Of a stretch of 64,000 nucleotides of DNA, positions 21,046 to 32,257 are shown piece after piece. The stretch comes from Nelumbo lutea (taxonomy: Eukaryota; Streptophyta; Magnoliopsida; Proteales; Nelumbonaceae): assembly GCA_022828595.1 (NCBI GenBank), contig JAKGHH010000001.1, positions 209,374,348 to 209,438,347 of the forward strand, in the 5' to 3' direction. A program made the translations under genes and the position numbers. How positions within the stretch are numbered: position 1 is the stretch's first letter; each line of letters begins with the position of its first letter. The notes beneath the pieces are model-generated. The model worked only from the letters and a program-made list of their open reading frames with translations. It made no database searches and was not told the DNA's origin.

Positions 21046-22033
21046 CAAGGTGTTGGGGATGGAATTTACCTTAATAATTCAAGTATGGGGTACCCATTTT
21101 GAAGTGTCCAGGTAATGCAGATTTAGAGGAGTGAAACTTAATGTACGATGCACATCTCTATAGACTCACAAAACAGTAGAATTCCCATCATCCATAGACA
21201 ACAGGATGGCTAGACTACCACATATGCGAGCATGAATGTGGTTACATTATTTTATTATGATCATCATGTTTAAGAACTTGTCAGTAAGAAATAATAAGGG
21301 AATTCAGAGATTTACTAATCATTCTGAATGGTGAAAACAGGATTCATGTAGCCGACCCATACAGCTGGGATAAGGTGAATACCGATGATGATGGATTTAT
21401 TAATCAAACCCTTCAAATCAATCTTGTTTTCTTTCCTAAATTCCTGTTTGTTGGAAAACATTGATATTTGGATGTTTCAAGAGAACTAAGAAAAGAGTTT
21501 TCTTAACAAGAAGAGGATTAATGACAAAATTATGACAACTCTCTTACCAAGATCAAGTGAAGAAACCGTAATCAGTTCTAACATAATGATGGAAGGGGTA
21601 CAAAGTATACCCGTTGAACCATTGCAGGTACTTTGAACTGCCATCCAAGCACAATAAGATCATTAGTGGGAAGTTGATATTATCAAGCAGGCATGAATTG
21701 CAAGGTATTTTTGTGGCTGTTACAGTTGCAACTCTAGGTGAGTTTGGTGGACTGAAACCAAGGGAACTATAATCAGAAAAAGTGAAAGCATTGCAGTTGG
21801 AGGGGGAATATTCGAGTTCTTGTGAGTGTTGGATTTCTAGAGAAAAACAGGTTCCTTCTGAAACTTAGGCGATTGTTTTGCAAGGTTCCCCTGTAGATAC
21901 TTATGCCTTGAGTGACATAAGGTGGGTTTGTTCTATTGAGTTACCTGCCTTGGTCGATAACTCGATATGTAACACTTAAGATGAGTTGCTAATCCTATCA
22001 TTTATATCCTTGTAATATGGACATAACTATATG
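21046..22033. other. Intergenic, possible SINE trace
   Basis: No gene seen. At 21343-21375 the phrase catgtagccgacccatacag followed by ctgggataaggtg matches the kind of 3' region seen in several plant SINE-like repeats, but the rest of a SINE is not visible. Confidence 0.25.
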
Positions 22034-22048
22034 TGTATTTTGTGTTTT

Positions 22049-22576
22049 GATGGCAGCTGCCAAGGTAACCCAGGGCCATCCGGAATTGGTGGGATTCTGA
22101 GAGACAAAGACAGCAATATGTTGTCTCTTTTTTCAGGACCAATGGGTGAAAGTGATTCTGTAAGGGCAGAGTTACTAGCAGCGTTACAAGGTATACAGAT
22201 GGCTAGTCAAATTGGAGTGAACAATTTGTTAGTAGAAAGGGATTCCAAGGTAGTAGTGGGTTGGCTCAATAGCCCAGATACAGCTTGCTGGGGCTATAGG
22301 GACCTGTTAAAGAAAGTTAAATGAATGACAAGAAATATGACTGTCAGGTTTCAGTGGGTCAGCAGATCAGCAAATACAATGGCTGATTCTCTGGCCAAGC
22401 AAGGGGTGTCAAGGGGAGATCTGTTTTGGGCTACTTTGTAATTTGTGTTTCAGGCTTGGGCATGCCTAGTGTATATGATTCAGTCCTTGGGGGAGGTAAC
22501 ATCTCGTGCCTCTTCCTAGGCTGATTGTATTTTCTTTATTTGAATTAATAAAACTACTCTCATTTATAAAAAAAAA
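22049..22576 (+). mobile_element. 5'-truncated LINE carrying an RNase H domain
   Basis: The insert starts inside the RNase H domain: DGSCQGNPGPSGIGGI, RDKDSNMLSLFSGPMG, DSVRAELLAALQG, LLVERDSKVVVGWL, a stop at 22322, then VRFQWVSRSANTMADSLA and a stop at 22439. A roughly 130-bp 3' UTR ends in taaaaaaaaa. It is flanked by a 15-base duplication with one mismatch, tgtattttgtgtttt (22034-22048) and tgtatattgtgtttt (22577-22591), so both ends are known exactly. The acidic residues D, E and D expected in RNase H are recognisable, but the in-frame stop disables it. Confidence 0.85.
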
Positions 22577-22591
22577 TGTATATTGTGTTTT

Positions 22592-23330
22592 CTGTTATTC
22601 TGCTTGACCGTTTATGTGGATTCTACCAGTGAATGAGATTTTCAATTCCAGAAAGGTGAAGAAGAAGCTGACAGACTTTACTAAAGAGCTGTTTTTCTGG
22701 AGGCTGTAGAGAATAATTATGTTTATTGTACTATGGGGATATTTATGCCCTTCACTTGTAATGGGTAGTTATGTCTTTTTGATTCTTTTACTTATAGGGG
22801 ATATATAGGTCTTTTAATAGTTTTTGTACCCAACTCTAAAATGATTGCATATTGTTCATCCCTTCATATCTGTGTGTGTGTGTGCGTGTGTGTATAGCTC
22901 TAAACTGAAGGATAGTTCTGCTACATTACAAATTTACACCTTGATTTCTACTGACATTGGCTTTTTTTTTTAATCTTTTGACTAAGTTCCAGGATTCTAC
23001 ACACTAATCAAGCATCTAAAAATCAGATTAAAAAAAACCAAATCAGGTACTGTTGTTTTATAATTATAATTATTTGATATATTTGTACATTGATAGAGTT
23101 TATTTCAGACTTTTTCCATCAATCTTTGCAACAGAGACATTCAAGAAAAAGGAGAGTACTCTGTTATGAACAATTTACAAAGGAGTAAAAACTAAAGATA
23201 GAGCATTGAAATGATGCTGATTTCTTATTTAGTTGATCTGTGTAGGATTCATTAGTTGATGCACAAATTACAACGAAGAATGTATAAAAAATGTGTGACC
23301 ATAAATGACCTTATTTAAGGTCCGTATTTC
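22592..23330. other. Intergenic, nothing recognised
   Basis: Contains a TG microsatellite at about 22872-22893; otherwise unremarkable AT-rich DNA. Confidence 0.4.
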
Positions 23331-23344
23331 TATCAAAGTTCTAG

Positions 23345-23520
23345 TGTGGGCCTTTGTGCAATGGTAGGGTTGCTTTGCTCCATTGCAACTTGGGTGACTA
23401 GGGTTCAAATCTTGGAAACAGCCTCTCTGTATGTGCAGGGGTAAGGCTGTGTACATCTGTCCCTCCCCAGATCCACATTGGTGGGAGCCTCGGGCACTGG
23501 TCTGTCCTTTATTTTTATTT
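23345..23520 (+). mobile_element. Au-like tRNA-derived SINE
   Basis: It has a polymerase III A-box-like stretch (tgtgcaatggtagggttgc, 23355), a B box (ggttcaaatctt, 23402-23413) directly followed by ggaaacagcctct and gcaggggtaaggctg. This is the diagnostic middle of the Au SINE family of angiosperms. It continues with tccccagatccacattggtggg and ends in T-rich sequence. The length of about 175 bp agrees with the family. Not a tRNA gene: the cloverleaf is not formed. Confidence 0.85.
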
Positions 23521-23957
23521 CTATGACAATTCTCTATGAAATAAAAAGTGCGAACTAGCTCAGCTTGTAAAGCTGGTGAATGTAGTTCCTACTGAGTCAT
23601 TACTGTGTTACCTCAAGTGATATAGAATTGTGGATATCCTCACTTTGTTGGGTTGCTATATAATGTGGATCTGGTAGCATGCTCTCATGTTATCCGTTCT
23701 AAAGCTTTTATGGTGATAATGTTAACCTTGCCATACCATTGAAGTGGAATGCCCCCTTGTAGATCTGAGGAAGAAACTATAAATCACTTGTTCCTTTTGA
23801 GGCCATGCATGCAACGAGTGTTGTTTGGTTCTGTTTTCAGCTAGAGAACTAATGACTAAAACATGAATTTCATCTGCAGGACCAACCGAACAAATCAACT
23901 GCATCAACTCAAGATGGGCAAGGCCGGTGGGTGGTAAGGTAATTCCTCTGTCCCCCC

Positions 23958-23988
<31 letters not shown>

Positions 23989-25790
23989 GAAAAGATCTAG
24001 TAAGAAATTGAGATTCATTCTCGAATGTCTGAATTCTCAATTGCTATTTAGTCCTTGTTAGGAGGTTCTGATTTCTGGGTTCTCCCCTCCCTTGGTGGCT
24101 TGGTGCAATGGATCTTTGATCACCGAGAGCAGGGCTCTCATCCAAAATTTTTCTAGCTGCTCCATCTACTCCTCCACAAGCTTGTAACGAAGTGGCTCAT
24201 CTTTCTGTTAAAACCATCATTGGTCTTAAGTGAACCCCTGATTCCTGAAGCCCTGTATTGGGCTGATCGCTGATGTTGTCCCAAGGTTATACAGAGCTTT
24301 GTAAGCCATGAGGCTCATGATTTTCGATGAATAAGGCATAAAAAGTGGCAATTCCCAAGGATTTTTTTCAAGTTTTTGATAAAATAATCACATGCTAAAC
24401 GTTAAACAGTGGAACTTGGGATCTGAAAATATTTACTGTACTCTTTGTAATGCAAAGAGTGGAATTTGATTTCCTTCCATGAAAGATTATAAATACAAAT
24501 ACATACTTGTATTTGTACTCTTTCCAAACCGAGTCTTAAGAAATCTGAAGTGGGCCTCTAAGGCCTTTATTATTGTTGAAAAATTGGCATCGAGTGTTTG
24601 AAATTTACCCAAAAGAACCAACTCTCTTTGAAATGTATATAACAATTCCATAGGTCTAAATTGCCAAAGACTTTGTTTGGATGAACTTTTGCTAATTGCT
24701 ATTGAGTTTTGGGCTACGGAACATAAATAGAGTTAAAAGTGCTTTAAACATTATAATTTCAAAGCAACAAAAGATATTTTCGTAAAGGTAAGGAAAAGAC
24801 AGCATGTTGCATTGTTGTTTATTATTATTATTTTTTGGGTATTTGGAGTCACACACCACTTATAATCCCCCTTTTTCTCAAATCCGTGGGTTCCACGTCA
24901 ATGTTGGAGCAAAGATTCAGCGAAATTCAAAATTGTTCTGATATTAAAAAGTTACATCTGAATCTGATTTTTGATCTGGTCGGATTTGAATTCATATCTT
25001 AATGGGTTTGGATTTAATCTGATTCTGTTTTAATTTTTTAAAATACAAAAAAAATTAATTACTTTTCAATTTTTATATATAATAAATTAATATAAATATT
25101 AACATACTAAATTTATTATATATAAATTTATATATAATATAAAAATATATTTTTTACAATTTTAAATATAATTATATAAATTTTATATATTAAAATCAAT
25201 AAATATTATAATATAATTGGATTGGATGGAGTAAAATCCGAATCCAACCTAATTATTAATTGGATGCAGATCAAATTACAAAATATTCAAATCCGGGATA
25301 ATTGGATGGGATGTTGGATCACCCACGAATCGAGTATCATTGATAGGTCTAGTCTAGACTTTTAGATGCACGTTACGGAGCTGAGTTATGCCTCATTGGT
25401 TGCCATGTATACAACATTTTAGTAGTTCCACGGTAAGATTAGTCTCATCTTGTAGGCATCTGCTACTGACAAAACACTCCCAACTGTCTCAATAGTCAAT
25501 ACATTGAGAACAAGTTTAGATCAGGTCACAATGATGAATTGCTATCACCTGTTACAAAAAGTGGGATTTGCCTTGTATGATATATGTGGTGTTTGATAGA
25601 GACCTGATCTGCTCCTCACACACAGGGCACTTCACACGCACATTCTATGCATTGGAACATCTTTTCTACTTATAAATTATTATTCATAGAAGATATTTTC
25701 AATGCACGGTGAATGTACTTGTGAGGCGCCCATGTGTGAGGAGCATATCCCGTTCCTGTCGGATAGTGTTGGAACCTATTTTGTTGTTAG
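23520..25790. other. Intergenic: homopolymers, AT-rich MITE-like block
   Basis: 23954-23989 is a long C run followed by an A run. 24484-24540 is a relative of the 4179 MITE. 24950-25330 is an AT-rich block flanked by words such as atccgaatccaac and gaatctgat, again MITE-like. 25597-25645 and 25705-25750 share inverted words (ctcctcacacacaggg / catgtgtgaggagc). No gene recognised; the 5' region of PIF1 copy 2 must be in the last few hundred bases. Confidence 0.35.
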
Positions 25791-25946
25791 GTGATCTGTT
25801 GGCAGGTTATCAGGACTTTGAGTCCGCCCAACGGAAACGGTCCCAACTCAAGTTCAAATGACTGGTTCGTTAGCAGTACGCCATTTCATTTTGAGAGCAA
25901 CAATCAACAGAGAGTCAGAGAGGGAACGAAACGAGGAGCCTTATTG

Positions 25947-27554
25947 ATGGTTTCTTGCATGTATACGCAGAAGTTCGTCCACTCCGTCGCCCGTTCCTTC
26001 TACAGGGCGGCGATATTGGCCCCAGCGCTCGTTACAACACCCACATCTCACAGCTACAGCAGCGGCATTGCATGGAGACTATACTATCACACCACCACCA
26101 CCAACTTCGCCCAACTTAACGCCATTCCAACCAACGCTGCTCCAAAGCGCCGCTCCACCACTACCACTACCACCAGAAGAAGAAGAAAACGCGCCGAGGA
26201 GGCCAAGAGAAGAGCAGCTGCGGCGGCGGCAGTAGCAGCAACACCTGTAGAAGTGCCCTGGACCAATCAGCAATTACAAGTACTCAAAGCGGTCGCAGAG
26301 GGGAAGTCTGTCTTCATCACTGGCTCCGCCGGGACAGGGAAAACCATCTTGCTCAAGCGCGTCGTCGAGGTTCTCAAGCAACTTCATACCCATAAGAGCG
26401 TCTTCGTCACCGCTTCTACTGGTGTCGCTGCTTGTGCTCTCAACGGCCAAACCCTTCATTCCTTCGCCGGCATTGGATTCGGGGACGGTGATCGGGAGAG
26501 CCTGCTCTTAACTGCTAAGTCCAAGTCTTCCTATAGATGGAAGAGGGCTAGGGCGTTGGTCATTGATGAAATTAGCATGGTAGATGCTGACTTGTTTGAT
26601 ACCCTAGAGTACATAGCTCGAGAGATTCGACGCAAGGAGAGTGGTCGGCCCTGGAGTGGGTTGCAGCTTATCGTTAGCGGTGACTTCTTCCAGCTTCCTC
26701 CTATAGGTAATCGTTTATCTTTGTCTGGGAAGGAATTTGCGTTTGAGGCTGATTGCTGGGATAGAAGCTTCGACCTGCAAATTGAACTTACTAAAGTTTT
26801 CAGGCAGTCCGACTTGAAACTGGTTGAATTGCTTCAAGGGATAAGGAGAGGGGACAACGATCCTGAAAGGTTGAAGCTTCTGCAGGATAGGACGGTGACA
26901 AGCGAGCCTGATTCCTCGGTTACTCGCCTCTTTCCAAGGAAGAATGATGTGAGCAGAGTGAATAAAGAGAGGCTGAGAAGCTTGGGCCGGGAGACTGTCA
27001 CCTATACAGCGCTAGATGTTGGGCAGGAGCCTTGGAAGAGCCAACTCAAATTGGGGATTGCTCCTGATGAAGTGGAGCTCTGTGTGGGTGCAAGGGTTAT
27101 GTTGCTCAAGAACATTGCTCAGTGGGATGGGCTAGTTAATGGTGCCACTGGTACAATTACTGGTTTTAAGCAGAGGGAGACGGTGGCCATTGATATATGT
27201 TGCAGCCAGCTGTTACCTAGTGTTCAATTTGATTCAGGACCAGAGATTGTTATATTGCCAGAGAAATGGAATGTAATGGAAGGTGATACTGTGTTTGCCA
27301 CACGCAAGCAGATTCCGCTCATGCTTGCTTGGGCCCTCAGCATTCACAAGTGCCAGGGAATGACTCTAAACTGCCTTAATACCGATCTGTCCAGAGCTTT
27401 TGGTTGTGGGATGGTCTATGTAGCACTTTCCCGAGTCAGGAGCTTGGAGGGCCTTTACTTATCCGGTTTCAATCCTTCAAAGATTAAGGCACACCCAAAG
27501 GTCTTGGAGTTCTATCAAGGGCTTTACTATAGTCAAAACTTATCATCATTTTAG
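25947..27554 (+). CDS. PIF1: PIF1-family 5'-3' DNA helicase, copy 2
   Basis: The intact frame runs from at least 25791, but homology to copy 1 begins only around residue 57 of that frame (KFVHSVARSFYRA against FSLVHSFFRA), so I prefer the ATG at 25947 (or 25959) over 25791. Numbered from 25947, all helicase motifs are kept: Walker A GSAGTGKT near residues 126-133, VIDE, VSGDFFQLPP, LTKVFRQSD, IHKCQGMTL and YVALSRVRS. Differences from copy 1 are scattered substitutions, a longer Ala/Thr-rich linker before the helicase core, and small in-frame indels (for example RLSLSGKEF against a longer form). Conserved N-terminal words (YYHTTT-NF-QLNAI) support a shared organellar presequence. No introns. 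Expected role: organelle DNA maintenance. Confidence 0.9.
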   Translation: MVSCMYTQKFVHSVARSFYRAAILAPALVTTPTSHSYSSGIAWRLYYHTTTTNFAQLNAIPTNAAPKRRSTTTTTTRRRRKRAEEAKRRAAAAAAVAATPVEVPWTNQQLQVLKAVAEGKSVFITGSAGTGKTILLKRVVEVLKQLHTHKSVFVTASTGVAACALNGQTLHSFAGIGFGDGDRESLLLTAKSKSSYRWKRARALVIDEISMVDADLFDTLEYIAREIRRKESGRPWSGLQLIVSGDFFQLPPIGNRLSLSGKEFAFEADCWDRSFDLQIELTKVFRQSDLKLVELLQGIRRGDNDPERLKLLQDRTVTSEPDSSVTRLFPRKNDVSRVNKERLRSLGRETVTYTALDVGQEPWKSQLKLGIAPDEVELCVGARVMLLKNIAQWDGLVNGATGTITGFKQRETVAIDICCSQLLPSVQFDSGPEIVILPEKWNVMEGDTVFATRKQIPLMLAWALSIHKCQGMTLNCLNTDLSRAFGCGMVYVALSRVRSLEGLYLSGFNPSKIKAHPKVLEFYQGLYYSQNLSSF

Positions 27555-28640
27555 GTATGTAAATTGGTTAAAATTTTGATTACAAAGCCCAATTTCCTCC
27601 AACCTTTCTTTGATGATTGTATACTGTACAAGTGCCTTGCATTATGCTGTTTCTATTTTACTAGATGCTAAAGGGTCATTTCACTTTTTTAAAGTGCACA
27701 AATACGTTTTATTATTCCAGAAATTCATTTCACCAGTGTTTATGGTTAATCCTTTGTAATCTGTTGTGAGTTATATGTACTTCATATATAATAAGTAGGC
27801 TAGCCTGTTAGGGGCCCTTTATGCTTGTATCTTGATCTTATGGTTAATGAAATCTCTTTCAGTTTCTGATCAAATAAAAAAAGGGTAAAATACAAAAACA
27901 TCCTCTGACATTTCTGACAATCATAAAAACCTCCCCTATATTTTCATTTTAAAAAATACCTCCCCTGAACTTTTGAGAAACTCAAGAAAAACCTCCCTTC
28001 CGTCACCTTCCCAGACAGAAAACATTAGACTGATGTAGCAGTTTCTTCCAAATACCTATTCTACCCTTTTATAAATTATTTTACATACAAAATTACTGAA
28101 TAACCATGTTTTAATTCAACAAAAACATTAGAAGATGATCATTAAAAGGAGATTTTTGTCAAGTAAAAAACAGGGTTATTTCAGTAATTTTGTATGTAAA
28201 ATAATTTAAGGGTAAAATGGCTATTTTGAAGAAATTGGTGCATCAGTCTAACGTTTTCTGTCTAAGAAAGTGAAGGAAGGGAGGTTTTTGTCAAATTTCT
28301 CAAAAGTTCAGGGGAGGTATTTGTTAAAATTAAATTAGAGGGGAGGTTTTTTTGATTGTCAGAAACTTCAGGGGAGGTTTTTGTATTTTACCCTAAAAAT
28401 ACACAGAACAAAATTTTATTTATATAGTTTATTTTTATTTCCATTTTTCACTTTACATTGAGTTGATAAATGTTGCATTTTTGGACCATATTACACTAGA
28501 TTTGCTTCCTATTTTTTGCATTTTGATTTGAAAATAATGTTGTCAAAATCTTACAATTAATGATGGCAATTCACTATTTGAATCTTGAATCCCAAAGGCT
28601 TTAATTTAAATCTTATACCTTTTTTTTTTGAAACGGTAAG
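27555..28640 (+). repeat. 3' flank of PIF1 copy 2 (duplicated), split by a foldback
   Basis: 27600-27780 and 28400-28560 match the corresponding flank of copy 1. The interruption is the element 27883-28393. Confidence 0.6.
27883..28393. mobile_element. 511-bp foldback element (gggtaaaatacaaaaac ends)
   Basis: Left arm gggtaaaatacaaaaac... and right arm ...gtttttgtattttaccc are inverted repeats over roughly 250 bp each, i.e. nearly the whole element, with repeated aacctcccct / aggggaggtt blocks. Non-coding. Because copy 1 of the duplicated region lacks it, it inserted after the PIF1 duplication. A clean 9-bp target duplication is not evident. Confidence 0.75.
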
Positions 28641-29420
28641 GTAATTTTATTGAAGAAGATAGAAGGTACAACAGAAATCAATTATGGTTACTGTTTGAAT
28701 CTTACAGTTTTATTCATGAATCTTATGATTTGTAGATTCATGCAATTTGGAACAATTCAATTACGTCCTAGTTCTTTACTTTCTCTTCTTTACAGCTGTG
28801 TTTTTCCTGTCAAGGATGACCTTCTACCATTCTAAATAATCTAATGGATAAAAATAAGTAAATAATCAAAGGAACGGACCGCATGTCACAAACTTATAGG
28901 GATATGCCGGGTCTATCAATAACTGAGATACCAGACCAGAATGCTAATTAACTGATCACTGAGAAGAACAGGTCCATAAGAGGCAAAAATGGCAGATGGC
29001 AGTAAATATAATTGAAAAGAAATTCTACTGAATATTCAGAAGTGATCAGCAAAATATAAAACCAGATTCTGCATGCCACAAATAAAGGGGCAAACCACAT
29101 ACAAGAGAAATCAGTCCAAAAGAGTCATGCAACCAAATGGACTCAACAGATCCCATTTTGAGTTTCTGTCAACTTTTATAAGAGAAAAATCTTGAAAGTT
29201 ATAAAGGACTCCTAATTATTATCTCTCTTTGTGAAGAGTGTGCTGGCCACTCTACCTATCTATTATCTTTCTTTGTTAAAAAACCAGCTGGAGTTGCACA
29301 GAAAATGGAAAAAAGTTCAAAAAGATTCTTGTGGAATAAAACGGAAGGAAGAACCTTTGTTTGGTGAAGTAAGACCGAGTTTGTAGGCAGGATAAAAATC
29401 TTAAATAGGGCACTTTTGTG
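28620..29420. other. Intergenic; possible retroposon tail
   Basis: 28621-28660 (poly T followed by gaaacggtaaggtaatttta) looks like a minus-strand LINE or SINE 3' end. Nothing else recognised. Confidence 0.3.
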
Positions 29421-29427
29421 AAAATGG

Positions 29428-29679
29428 TGTGAAAATTTGAGAGAAAAAATGAATTGATTGTATTATCTTGGAAGAAGCATATATACAACTTTATATAGAA
29501 TTACAGAGCTAATTTACAGGGTGATAAAATAGGAAACTAACTTTTCCTAAAAAACTAATTTCTATATCAGTGGGATTCTCCAATTAATATCCCATGATTC
29601 TAGGAAATTAAGTTTCCTAAACTGATGGACCTAAAATTATAGAGAATCAATCAGAGAGTCAATCTTTTACTTTCCAACA
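29428..29679 (-). repeat. copia-1 3' LTR
   Basis: 252 bp, plus-strand ends tgtgaaaa and ttccaaca. It differs from the 5' LTR by eight substitutions, one T indel and the absence of an 18-bp duplication. Confidence 0.95.
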
Positions 29680-29686
29680 CTCCCCC

Positions 29687-32257
29687 TCAAGCTGGTGAAT
29701 ATGCATCTTTCATTCCCAGCTTGGAGATAAGTCCTTGGAATGCCACACTGCAAAGCCCTTTTGTCAGCACATCTGCCAGTTGATCATTCGTTGAGACGTA
29801 TGGAGTGCAAATTAATCTGCTATCCAGCTTTTCCTTTATGAAATGCTTATCTATCTCAATGTGCTTTGTCCTGTCATGTTGGACGGGATTGTGAGCAATG
29901 TTAATAGCTGACTTGTTGTCACAGAATAATCTCATTGGACCTTCCCATCTGATCTTTAGGTCTTCCAAAATTATCTTGAGCCATAGTAATTCACATACTC
30001 CCTGAGCCATTGCCCTGAATTCTGCCTCCGCACTTGATCTAGCTACCACATTTTGCTTTTTACTCCTCCATGTCACAAGATTTCCTCCAAGGAAAGTACA
30101 GTAACCTGTAGTGGACCGCCTATCCATGGGAGAGCCTACATAATCTGCATCGGTGTATGCCTCTAGGGTTAATCCAGTGTTTCTTTTAAACAAGATTCCT
30201 TTGCTAGGATTAGCCTTTAGGTAATGTAGTATCCTATAGACCGCCTGTAGGTGAACCTCTTTCGGGTTGTGCATAGACTGGCTAGCCACACTCACGACAT
30301 ATGCTATGTCTGGCCTTATGTGGGCAAGATATATAAGTTTTCCTACTAATCTTTGGTACATTTCCCTATTCACGCCTGGATCTTCATTTGCTTCTCCCAA
30401 TTTGTGATTTGACTCAATCGGTGTGGAGGATGGTTTGCATGCTAACTTTCCTGTCTCTCTTAAAAGATCTGTTACATATTTCTGTTGTGAGATAAAGATG
30501 CCTTCTCTGGAATGAGCTACTTCAATCCCTAGAAAATACTTAAATCTCCCAAGTTCTTTTATTTCGAATTCTCTGACTAGGCATCTTCTCAAGGCTTCCT
30601 TCTCCTTTTCATCATTTCCTGTCACAATCATGTCATCGACATATACCAGAAGAGCCGTGACTCCCCCTGCATCCCAATGCTTTATAAAGAGTGTATGATC
30701 TCCCTGACTTTGTTTGTATCCAATGGCAAGCATAACTTTAGTAAATCTTCCAAACCACGCCCTAGCTGATTGCTTGAGACCATATAGTGCTTTCTTCAAC
30801 CTGCAAACTTTATTTCCTTTTATATTTCCTTTGAAGCCTGGAGGAATATCCATGTATATCTCCTTCTCTAAATTACCGTGAAGAAAAGCATTCTTTACAT
30901 CAAATTGCTCCAAGTACCAGTCGAAGTTAGCTGCTAGTGACAACAAAATTCTTACCATATTCATCTTAGCCACTTGAGCGAATGTCTCCTGATAGTCAAC
31001 ACCATAGGTTTGTGTATATCCTTTTGCCACGAGTCTTGCCTTGTATCTTTCTAGAGAGCCGTCTGACTTGTGCTTTATTGTGAAAACCCACTTGCAGCCC
31101 ACGGGTTTTTTTCCTGGTGGTAGGTCAACAATTTCCCATGTTTGATTCTTATCTAGAGCCTGCATCTCTTCTTTCATAGCATATTTCCATTTCTCATCAG
31201 ATAATGCCTCAGATAAAGTATTAGGAATATGAATGGTGTTTAGACTAACTAGGAAACTCCTACGTGATGGTGAGAATTTTTTAAAGGACACAAAATTTGC
31301 TAAGGGATATAAGGGATGTTTAGTGCATTCTCTTGTGCCTTTCCTAAGGGCAATAGGAAGAACTTGGTCAGATGCTAATTCAGAAGAAATTTCTGGAACT
31401 GTATTTACCTCATTCTCAGGATTAGGAGTTGAATCTTGAACCTGCACAAGATTAGGATCCTGGTTTTCTCTTCTTGAATATACCTGTAATCTCATAGAGT
31501 CACAAAGTTCATCATTCTCTGTCATGGGTCTGGTATGAATGGGTGAAGAAGTTGGTTTGGTTTGAGGTGGTTTGATAGGTGCAGATACGGATTGAATTGG
31601 TATAGATGCTGAGTTTGGGTGTTGAGAAACTGTAAGTAGACCAAGCGGGAACAAATCTCTATCCTTATCTTCAATGAATGACAAGGACTCCCCCTGAAGA
31701 TAAGGTTGAGTGAAATATGGTGTTTTTTCTTCAAAAGTGACATCAATAGAGACAAAGAATTTTTTAGTAGGTGGGTGGTAACACTTATAACCCTTTTGGG
31801 TGGACGAATAACCCACAAAAATACACTTGACGACTCTTGGATCTAACTTCCCTCTATTATGGGTATGAACATGGACAAAAGCAGTGCATCCAAAGATTCT
31901 TGGGGTGAGATTATTTGTTGTACGTAGATCGGGATAAAATTGAGAAAGTGTTTCCATTGGTGTTTTAAATCCCAACACCCTCGAAGGTAATCGATTTATA
32001 ATGTATGCGTTTGTAAGCACAGCTTCCCCCCAATAGGTTTTTGGAACATGCTGGTGGAAAAGTAAGGCTCGGGTTGCAGCTAGTAGATGACCATTCTTCC
32101 TTTCTACTACTCCGTTTTGTTGTGGAGTATTAATGCAGGAGGATTCATGGATAATCCCTTCTTTTTGAAAATATGGGGATAAAGTTTGGTTGAAATAATC
32201 CCGTGCATTATCCGATCTAAATCTTTTGATTTTGACCCCAAACTGATTTTGGATCAT
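29687..32257 (-). pseudogene. copia-1 pol: integrase core, RT, RNase H
   Basis: An 856-codon open frame. In order: integrase residues D (FRSDNARDY) and E (QNGVVERKN); reverse transcriptase with [26 protein letters not shown] and catalytic YVDDMIV (near 30626-30648); RNase H with YTDADYVG, SSAEAEFRAM and CDNKSAI. The frame ends with KGLCSVAFQGL, a usual copia C-terminus. The N-terminal integrase part with the first D lies in another frame upstream, so no complete polyprotein can be made. Confidence 0.9.

Noticed and set aside
23345..23420. tRNA gene
   Set aside because: A and B boxes are present but no cloverleaf or anticodon arm; it is the head of the SINE.
23954..23989. C-run (G4-capable on minus strand) near PIF1 as functional target
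   Set aside because: A homopolymer next to an A run is a common slippage product; proximity to a helicase gene is coincidental.
25791..25946. N-terminal 52 codons of the PIF1 copy 2 frame as coding
   Set aside because: No similarity to copy 1 and a downstream Met fits the homology start; could still be 5' UTR.
16346..27554. PIF1 genes as parts of Helitrons
   Set aside because: No HUH Rep domain, no CTRR hairpin end nearby, and both proteins have an organelle-type N-terminus; they look like cellular PIF1.
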